From Engraulis encrasicolus (Eukaryota > Chordata > Actinopteri > Clupeiformes > Engraulidae), in NCBI RefSeq assembly GCF_034702125.1, contig NC_085860.1, forward strand, positions 55,373,242 through 55,437,241: a stretch of 64,000 nucleotides of DNA, in the 5' to 3' direction. The notes beneath the pieces are model-generated. The model saw nothing but the letters and a program-made list of their open reading frames with translations. It was not told the origin of the DNA and made no database searches. The number at the start of each line of letters is the position of its first letter. The first letter of the stretch is position 1. Made by a program: the position numbers and the translations under genes. Below are positions 56,645-64,000 of the stretch, in pieces.

Positions 56645-56845
56645 TTTTCATTCAGAGAGGGGACTTTATTTTTTTTTACCTTACGTTTTATCTTAATGTT
56701 TTAAATGTTCTTTGACTCTAATTTATTTCCCTCTTTCTTCCCTGTTTCCTTTCTTTTTGAATTTGTTAATTTTGTGAAGCACATTGAGTTGCACCTGTGT
56801 ATGAAATGCGCTAGGCTACACAAATAAACTTGCCTTGCCTTGCCT
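56645..56845 (+). mobile_element. LINE 3' tail
   Basis: It carries the run GTGAAGCACATTGAGTTGCA, GTATGAAATGCGCTAGGCTA and AAATAAACTTGCCTTGCCTT. This is the usual 3' end of a fish non-LTR retrotransposon, ending in a (CCTTG)n repeat. No reverse-transcriptase sequence remains. Confidence 0.6.
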
Positions 56846-57744
56846 TGTTATGTTTTTGTCAATATCATGTGGACTGTGAATAGGATCCCAACTGAAGAAT
56901 TCATACTTCCCAATCTTTCAGGGTTGTCTCTATTTGAAGATAGTCGTGTCATATACACAAAGTTGAAGGTTTTTCCAAAATGTTTTTGTTTCATGCTATT
57001 GTTTTCTAAATATGTTGCCATGTCCTTATTCATTTGGCTCTAGTCATACATCCGGGACCTGTAAGGGTTAAGTTGACTCCATCCCGTCAGACAGGGGTAG
57101 ATCATGTGTCAAGCCAGTGTTTGTTTGTGAATCTGAGGAAGATGGCAAGGTCGAAACATCATCATGCCAAATACAATTCCATTATGTGTAGTGTACACTG
57201 TACACTGTACGCTGGAGTGTTGTGACCCACAATGACAATGGGAGTTTGGAGTTGGAGTTTCCCAGTTGGACTCACTGTAAATGACTATTGTGAGCAGGAG
57301 CTCTATGGCAGGGGTAGGCCATTAGCAGGGTAAACCTGGCCCAGCATCAGTTATATGCGGCCTATGAATGAAGTTGTGATTTTGTTTTTATCCAAACAGC
57401 ATGTTTAGCCTACTTGACGCGCAGGTTGGAATGGTAATTGGCACATGTGTACGTGTAATCTTATGGAGAAAAGGTTTCCTGTCTTCTCTTGCAGCTAGTT
57501 GCTAGGGCAGGTTGCTAGGGCAGGTCACCTGTTTCATGCAGAGACACCAGGAGATACAGCAATTTCATGAAGAAATGTCATGTTTGAAATTACATTAAAT
57601 GATATGCCTTTATGTTCAATAATGTTTACTTTTTAATATTATAGCAAAAAAAATAGAGCAACTTTTCTTTGCCAGTAGAAAAGAGTGGCCCGCCATGCCA
57701 TTGTCAGAAAGAAATGTGGCCCGGGTCCAGACTTAATTACTAGC
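56846..57744. other. pcsk5 intron with a hammerhead-like core at 57133-57165 and SINE tail piece
   Basis: 57133-57165 reads ATCTGAGGAAGATGGCAAGG and continues TCGAAACATCATC: CTGAGGA, a weak stem, then GAAAC. At 57210-57270 a fragment of the SINE tail (GACAATGGGAGTTTGGAGTT) is present. 57301-57735 resembles a hAT-like GGCCCAGC/GGCCCGGGT repeat but has no clear ends. Confidence 0.45.
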
Positions 57745-57990
57745 TAAATTATTTTTTTATTGTTAATATTTAACCCTTGATTAACCAGGAAAAGTCCCAG
57801 TGAGCCACAATGGCTCTTCCTCCAGGGAGTCCTGGCCAAGAGTGGCACGCAGCAAGTTAAAAGTTAAAAGAAAACACAAGGACAGAGGACAAAACTAACA
57901 AGACAACAAGAGAAAATCAAACTACAGAATCCCATAAAAAATGAAATAGGCTATGTGATGTAACTAAGACATGCAATGTACACGAAGGAT
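57745..57990 (+). mobile_element. Interspersed repeat, GGGAGTCCTGGCCAAGA type
   Basis: It has AGGAAAAGTCCCAGTGAGCC, then GGGAGTCCTGGCCAAGAGTG, then an A-rich tract with ACACAAGGACAGAGGACAAA. It is collinear with 36425-36740. Confidence 0.55.
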
Positions 57991-58508
57991 AAAGGAAACA
58001 CGTCTGCTCTATGACGTTGTTGGAAGGAAACAGAGCTGCTCCCATTTGTTACCGTATAGCGTTTACAGAGTGCCAATCATTACGGGGAACCAAGCCCATG
58101 TGGACAGGACATGACAGGCTTTCCTGACATGCCAGTGTGGACTTTGGCACCAAGTATAAAGTGGTTTACGTCACCGCCCACAGCCTTACCTGATTTGTTT
58201 GCATTCGAGCCGTTCGTGTGCAACAGATGTGTTATTTACTTAGTGAGATTACGATTACGAGATGGTACACAAAAGATGGATCATTGCATACAATCCGATC
58301 CACGCACTTGCCAAGCACACTACTAGGCAACTTACAGTAAATAGTGACGTGTATCATATGAGCAAATCGGGGTTTTTTTAGCCATTGAGAACAGCCTAAG
58401 TGCAGTTTGGAAATTATTTTTTGTGGGTAATATCTTCTTGCCTGCGTACTTTCTGTTCTGCTGGAGTAGTGACCTCATGGTTACGGATGTGTGTTTGTTT
58501 GTGTTTGC

Positions 58509-58545
<37 letters not shown>

Positions 58546-58925
58546 GGGGGGGGGGATGCTTGCATGCACTGTATGCTGTTACTGTAAATACTGTAAGGTA
58601 AACAAGTGTAAGTGCAAGATATCTGTCTTTACAATCCTGCTGTTCTGATCAGGGAAGCTGACAAGGGGGGACAAAGGGGTCAGTTGTCCAGGGCCCAGGG
58701 AAATGGGGGCCTATAATTTGGTCCTCATTACATTGAATGTATTGGGTGGGGGGCCCTTTCATAGGACTTTGTCCTGGGCCCAGCCAAAGCTGTCAGCGAC
58801 CCTGCTGTTCTGATGGACAGCAGCATGCGGTGGCTGAGGAAGGGCTGTGCCAGAAATGTTTTTGGGCAAATAAACAAAGAAAAACCTGAAGAGTGCTGGC
58901 CTTCACTTCTTTCATTCATCTATGC
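57991..58925. other. pcsk5 intron with (TG)n at 58508-58545
   Basis: Contains one short TG/G microsatellite (58508-58555) and a GGGGCCTATAATT...GGGCCCAGCC phrase at 58680-58800 of the kind seen in hAT-like repeats. No exon recognised. Confidence 0.35.
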
Positions 58926-59318
58926 CAGGGCTATTCAAATGACGGCCCTGGGGCCAAATGCGGCCCTTGGACAGCAAGGTTCTGGTCCCCCACAAGCCAC
59001 TTGAAATACTGAATTGTTTTTCAGAATTTAGAAATAAAAGTACGGGTTCCGTATAGAGCTGAAACGGGACATGAGATGTTAAAATGCAGGAAATTATATC
59101 TAAAAAATGCTAAACTTTCTGGGGGAGGACCCCCAGACCCCCAAATCAATGAAGAGTCCTGTATTTTTTTCATTGATTGTCAACAACCATAATACATTCG
59201 GAAAATTCGGCCCCTTTACTGGGAGGAATTTGAAAAACTGGCCCTCGGTGACATTTAATTGAATACCCCTGCTTTAAAAAAACCCAAAAACATTAGGACA
59301 ATTAATTGAATACCCCTG
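58926..59318. mobile_element. hAT-like MITE, CAGGGCTATTCAAAT ends
   Basis: It starts CAGGGCTATTCAAATGACGG and ends ATTAATTGAATACCCCTG. Flanks ATCTATGC and CTCTATGC agree at 7 of 8 bases. The right end is partly duplicated (TTAATTGAATACCCCTGCT occurs near 59260 and again at 59300). Related to 22670-22998. Confidence 0.85.
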
Positions 59319-59393
59319 CTCTATGCTTTATGTGGGATTCAACACCCACTTAACAAACTGTGAATCATCAGGGAGAGTGCTCCTCCTTCACTC

Positions 59394-59737
59394 TTAAAGG
59401 GACACTGTGCAGGAAATGGTCAAAAAAGGTACTGCAACTATGCTGCTTATTGAAACTGGGCTGCCTATTGCCAAATTTGATCTTTACATGAAAGTTTACT
59501 AAGTAATAAACAAATATTTTCTAGTATGGTCCAAGTACAGTCATTTTTGCAGCTAAAAATGGCGGACCATGGAGAAGATCCCCCTTTTCATGTATGAAAA
59601 GTGCAATTTTTCCAGTCATAATGAATGCTTTGAATTTGATGGTGGTGATAAGTATTCATGAAAAAGGTAACATTAGTGAATGGGCAGCACGAATTCTGGA
59701 AATAAACAACTAAAAATCTCACACAGTGTCCCTTTAA
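59394..59737. mobile_element. MITE family A, complete copy
   Basis: TTAAAGGGACACTGTG at 59394-59409 and CACAGTGTCCCTTTAA at 59722-59737 are perfect 16-bp inverted repeats. The 344-bp element has no ORF. This is the reference copy for the partial copies at 1-226, 6327-6952 and 51865-52041. Terminal TTAA would fit a TTAA target site, but that is not proven. Confidence 0.9.
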
Positions 59738-60655
<918 letters not shown>

Positions 60656-60804
60656 ACACACACCTAAAATGTACAGCCAATGCAGTGCACAGTATCGGTA
60701 AGAGAATAGGTTTCATGCTGGCCAAAAACCCACATTTGAAAAAAAGTATGGTAAGGTGTGCTATTTACGTAAATGGAAAATATATAACCACACATGCATA
60801 CAAT

Positions 60805-61006
60805 CTAATGGGAAATTGCATTGCAACCAACAAAGTAGCTAACATAGTTAGAGACTACGCTTTCCAGAAATGCACCCCTGGGCCGTGCGGTGCGGTGCAT
60901 ACCTGTGAATGCCGTGCGGTGCGGTGCGGTGCGGTGCGGTGCGGTACCTAATGAGAACCCAATTCTGGGCCCCCTCTCTCCCCTGGGCCGTGCGGTGCGG
61001 TGCTGT
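60805..61006 (+). repeat. Half of foldback family 1394-1518, then (GTGCG)n minisatellite
   Basis: 60805-60887 matches the right half of the 1394-1518 element and ends CTTTCCAGAAATGCACCCC. It is followed by GTGCGGTGCG-type units and a duplicated GGGCCGTGCGGTGCGGTGC block. The minisatellite reaches the donor of exon 61013-61099, and a decayed copy of the exon end (GCATACCTGTGAA) occurs at about 60897 as well as at the true donor. Confidence 0.7.
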
Positions 61007-61012
61007 GCATAC

Positions 61013-61099
61013 CTGTGAAGCAGGAGGAGCAGTCGAGAGCCTTGGGGCCGAAGCACGTCTTGCACGACACATCACAGTAGTGGCACTCGCTGTCCGTTC
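61013..61099 (-). CDS. pcsk5: pcsk5 exon: single furin-like repeat unit
   Basis: The shortest exon, 87 bp, phase 1 at both ends, hence removable without a frame change. It reads G-TDSECHYCDVSCKTCFGPKA and LDCSSCFT, with six cysteines in the CxxCxxxCxxC...CxxC order of the core of a furin-like repeat. Acceptor TCCTTCTGCATGTCAG and donor GTATGC. The GTATGC lies within the start of a GC-rich minisatellite that carries a second copy of the same donor sequence 110 bases further on. Confidence 0.87.
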
Positions 61100-61217
61100 C
61101 TGACATGCAGAAGGATACGAACATGAAGAATAAGGATACGAACAACAGCTGCCTGTTTACATGTTTACATGTTTAGTGTATTATTTGTCTGTCTACTGTA
61201 CTGTACTGTTTTTCTTT

Positions 61218-61320
61218 TTGGCATTATATCACACGCTCATGCCCAAGCAAAATTTCTCTCTTGTAGAGACAATAAAGGATTATCTTATCTCATCTTATCT
61301 TATCTTTTCTTATCTTTTCT
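61218..61320 (+). mobile_element. LINE-type tail with (TCTTA)n
   Basis: AAATTTCTCTCTTGTAGAGA, ACAATAAAGGATTATCTTAT and (CTTATCTTTT)n look like the 3' end of a non-LTR element with its terminal microsatellite. Confidence 0.45.
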
Positions 61321-61387
61321 TACAAGCAGAAAAGCAAGAAAGATGTGCTCATTCTATCAGGCCGGGGACATGGCTGCTGTGTGCCTA

Positions 61388-61660
61388 TGTGCAACCGATA
61401 TATAGAAATATTTTTCATAATAAAATGTAATGAAATATAAATTATTATTATTATATATACATATATATTAGGTTATAATAATGATCTCTCATGGACTCAA
61501 AGTGGGGAGAGCAGAATAGAAGATGCATTCAGAACGAAACGGCTGCAAAATTGGTTGTGAAAGTTATTCAAACTTATCGGTGGAAATTTATTGAAAGTAT
61601 GGCCGATACCGATATCACAAAAATATTAAATATTGGCCCGATATATCGGTCGGGCCTTAC
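61388..61660. mobile_element. hAT-like MITE, truncated relative of 35624-35993
   Basis: It runs from GTGCAACCGATATATAGAAA to ATCGGTCGGGCCTTA. It is collinear with the inner part and right end of 35624-35993 but lacks the left end. Confidence 0.8.
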
Positions 61661-61788
61661 CTAAAAACTATGCATTCAACCGGGTGCACATACTTGCTTC
61701 AGGACGACTGGAGAACTTTGTATTATACTGGAGGTATTCAACCGGATCACACCGCACTCTCGATTAAAAGGTGCCAAACATAAACAAA

Positions 61789-61935
61789 AACTGTGTAAAA
61801 TAGAACGAAAAATGTCTGCATCCTCTGAAATGTCTGAGCCCTGAGGAAGGTCAGTAGACCGAAAGCTTGGCCTATTATTAAAAAGAACACAAAGAGAATT
61901 TAAGTATGCAGACATTTTTCGTTCTATTTTACGCA
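61789..61935 (+). mobile_element. Hairpin-armed element with hammerhead-like core
   Basis: Arms of about 29 bases (GTAAAATAGAACGAAAAATG then TCTGCAT at 61795, and its inverse at 61901-61932) enclose a core. The core 61838-61872 reads CCCTGAGGAAGGTCAGTAGA and continues CCGAAAGC: CTGAGGA, a perfect GGTC/GACC stem with AGTA loop, then GAAA. Outside the arms, ATTATACTGGAGGTAT occurs on both sides (61723 and 61935), a direct repeat that could be a duplicated flank. Confidence 0.55.
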
Positions 61936-61949
61936 TTATACTGGAGGTA

Positions 61950-62377
61950 TCATCTAGGGGGCAGATAACTAACAGGGCTCTAATTCATTTTTTCCTCCAT
62001 TGTTTGACTCTACAGCAATCTCGACATGGAAGTTTGGACAATCGCCCCTCACGGTTTTGTCAATATTGCACCATACGCACCTGCGTCTGCGTATACGTAT
62101 TATGACTGGTGCTCTACCACGTGCAAAGTTGACATGAAATTCACATGGCAACGGGTTCATGCACAAAATGTGCACGCTCACCCGTATCCTGCTGCAAGAA
62201 TGTCCCCGGCCTAACGTGACTGTCATTTCACATCATTATACTGCAGGTGTATTTATGCACAATGTTGCGTAATGCTTTTGGCTTTGAGTGAGTATGTATT
62301 CTTTGTTATACTTTGTTGAAAGGTTTAGGCTGGGTGTGTAGAAATGCTCTGGTTATCATAGTAGACTACTACCTTAC

Positions 62378-62382
<5 letters not shown>
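61950..62382. other. pcsk5 intron, nothing recognised
   Basis: Sequence with CACCTGCGTCTGCGTATACG-type GC-containing stretches around 62080 but no assignable feature. Confidence 0.3.
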
Positions 62383-62454
<72 letters not shown>

Positions 62455-62575
62455 GGCTGTGTGCGTGTGCGTGTGCGTGTGCATGTGCATGTGTGCGTGT
62501 GCATGTATGCGTACGTGCGTGTGTGCGTGGGTGTGTGTGTGTGTGTATCTACTGTATGTGTGTGTGTGTGTGTTG

Positions 62576-62669
<94 letters not shown>

Positions 62670-62696
62670 GTGTCTGTGTGTGTACTGTCAAAATGC
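62383..62696 (+). repeat. (TG)n then (TCTG)n microsatellites beside a pcsk5 donor
   Basis: 62383-62570 is TG-rich with CG and CA variants. 62576-62668 is about 23 perfect TCTG units. In the transcript they appear as (CAGA)n then (CA)n, beginning about 10-40 bases after the donor of exon 62707-62901. Confidence 0.96.
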
Positions 62697-62706
62697 ACTG
62701 ACTCAC

Positions 62707-62901
62707 CATCAAAGTACTGCCCCTGCTGGCAGGTGAGCGCGGGGCACTGGCCGTAGACGGGCTGGTTGCCACTGGGGCACAGGTCGCAGTCCCTCATGTG
62801 AGGCCCGTGGCACGCCTGGCACGAGCTGTGGCACGACTGGCAGTGCCACCCACTGCCATCCCCAAACGTGCCCTCAGGGCACTCCTTCACACAGTCGAAA
62901 C
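62707..62901 (-). CDS. pcsk5: pcsk5 exon: furin-like cysteine repeats (most upstream in window)
   Basis: 195 bp, phase 1 at both ends. It reads [60 protein letters not shown] and QYFD-G, with ten cysteines. Acceptor CTCCCCTGTGCCAG and donor GTGAGT. All eleven exons from here to the stop add up to 2342 bases, that is 779 codons plus stop after the two entering bases, with no stop or frame break. The preceding exon is outside the window. Confidence 0.9.
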
Positions 62902-62936
62902 CTGGCACAGGGGAGGGGAGGGCATGGATGAAAGAA

Positions 62937-63155
62937 TGGATGAATGGATGGATGGATGGATGGATGGATGGATGGATGGATGGATGGATGGATGGGTGGA
63001 TGGATGGATGGATGGATGGATGGATGGGTGGATGGATGGATGGATGGATGGATGGAAGGATGGATGGATGGATGGATGGATGGATGGATGGATGGATGGA
63101 TGGATGGATGGATGGATGGATGGATGGATGGATGGATGGATGGATGGATGGATGG
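62937..63155 (+). repeat. (GGAT)n microsatellite upstream of a pcsk5 acceptor
   Basis: About 54 ATGG/GGAT units with a few GGTGG and GGAAGG variants. In the transcript it is a pyrimidine-rich (CCAU)n tract ending some 35 bases before the acceptor. Confidence 0.97.
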
Positions 63156-64000
63156 ACAAAGTAAAGTGAAGGAGTGATAAAGGAAATGTGGGAGGGAATG
63201 AGCACAGTTATGCATGAATTAGAAGCAATAAAATTACAATCATATAATAACCATCATTACTAATATTCTTATTGGTTTAAAAAATACATATGATTACCAG
63301 TAGTACCCTAACATTATGTATACTGCACATGCATTTATGCACAATCATGCTTTTGTGTTGGAGGGAGTGACTCAATGAAGCATGCAACCCGCATATTTCT
63401 GGTTGTCCCTGTGAAAACAATGTGTGTGACAGGTGTGCCTGCAGGCTAAGACTGTGGCATGTGCCAGAGTGATGCAGCACGGTGAGGCATGCAACCCTTC
63501 AGCTCTTCTAGAGACGGAATGTCCCTCTCTGCTTCAGACAGAAAAAAGGAGTTCCACAGATCTTAGACAAATTTATCTCACTACAATGAATGGTGACAGT
63601 GACAGGGTGCTTGCAATCACTAGCGCCATCTCTTGGTGGGTGGCGTACAGGTTTTTTCCCCCTTTCCTTCCATTTATTATCTAATCTTTTTTTAAACCAG
63701 TATAGCAGTTTGAAATTACACAAACATGTGTCACACAGATAAACGTAATACTGACTAGATGATGAGTTTTTCCTCATACAGTAGTCTAAGTCAACCACAC
63801 TGCCATGGTCCATTGCAAAAATAGAATATGCAGCTGTCAGCAGACAGTTGTTAGGCGTCATGATCCCATAGGCCTATACAATACAGGTGCATGCTGGTAG
63901 AGTGCCCATTACAAAAAGATAGCAGATGACTGATTCACCTATTAGATTAACATGCTTGGCTGTGGGAATGACAGATCTATGATCTCACATCGCTGTGCTT
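63156..64000 (-). other. Upstream pcsk5 intron, runs off the window
   Basis: No further cysteine-repeat exon is seen on the minus strand. Composition is ordinary and no repeat family was recognised. Confidence 0.4.

Overview
This is vertebrate, almost certainly teleost, nuclear DNA. It has split genes with canonical GT-AG introns, very many microsatellites, tRNA-derived SINEs, fish-type LINE tails and many small non-autonomous DNA transposons. No prokaryotic or viral gene organisation is present. All calls come from reading the sequence and from remembered family features; no database was searched.

Three genes are supported. At the left edge (1621-1678, + strand) is a short terminal coding exon whose peptide resembles the C-terminal end of the BNIP2/PRUNE2 family, tentatively prune2. 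At 9141-10496 (- strand) is an intact single-exon core 2 beta-1,6-N-acetylglucosaminyltransferase of 451 residues (gcnt1, with some GCNT3-like sequence). From 25094 to 62901 (- strand) lie the last eleven coding exons of a proprotein convertase of the PC5/6B type (pcsk5, long membrane-bound isoform). They encode 779 residues in one uninterrupted reading frame: furin-like cysteine-rich repeats, one transmembrane helix and a cytoplasmic tail with two acidic clusters. The protease domain lies beyond the right edge. Gene order and orientation, prune2(+) / gcnt1(-) / pcsk5(-), match human 9q21 as I remember it, except that I see no riboflavin kinase (RFK) gene between gcnt1 and pcsk5.

Layout: 1-1678 prune2 end with MITEs; 1.7-9.1 kb intergenic with nested MITEs; 9.1-10.5 kb gcnt1; 10.5-25.1 kb intergenic with microsatellites, a 648-bp foldback, a terminal-repeat element of 1.8 kb and a SINE split by two hAT-like elements; 25.1-62.9 kb pcsk5 exons in introns of 0.9-11 kb packed with repeats; 62.9-64 kb an upstream pcsk5 intron.

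The most interesting observations are: (1) a dispersed set of hairpin-ended elements with a CTGANGA-stem-CGAAAC core resembling a hammerhead ribozyme, possibly Penelope-like; (2) a pcsk5 exon whose 3' splice site is a (UG)n tract with no normal pyrimidine tract, and whose skipping would create an immediate stop before the membrane anchor; (3) relics of a duplicated cysteine-repeat exon; (4) several cleanly datable nested transposon insertions with 8-bp target duplications. I did not find convincing evidence for an entirely new protein-coding system.
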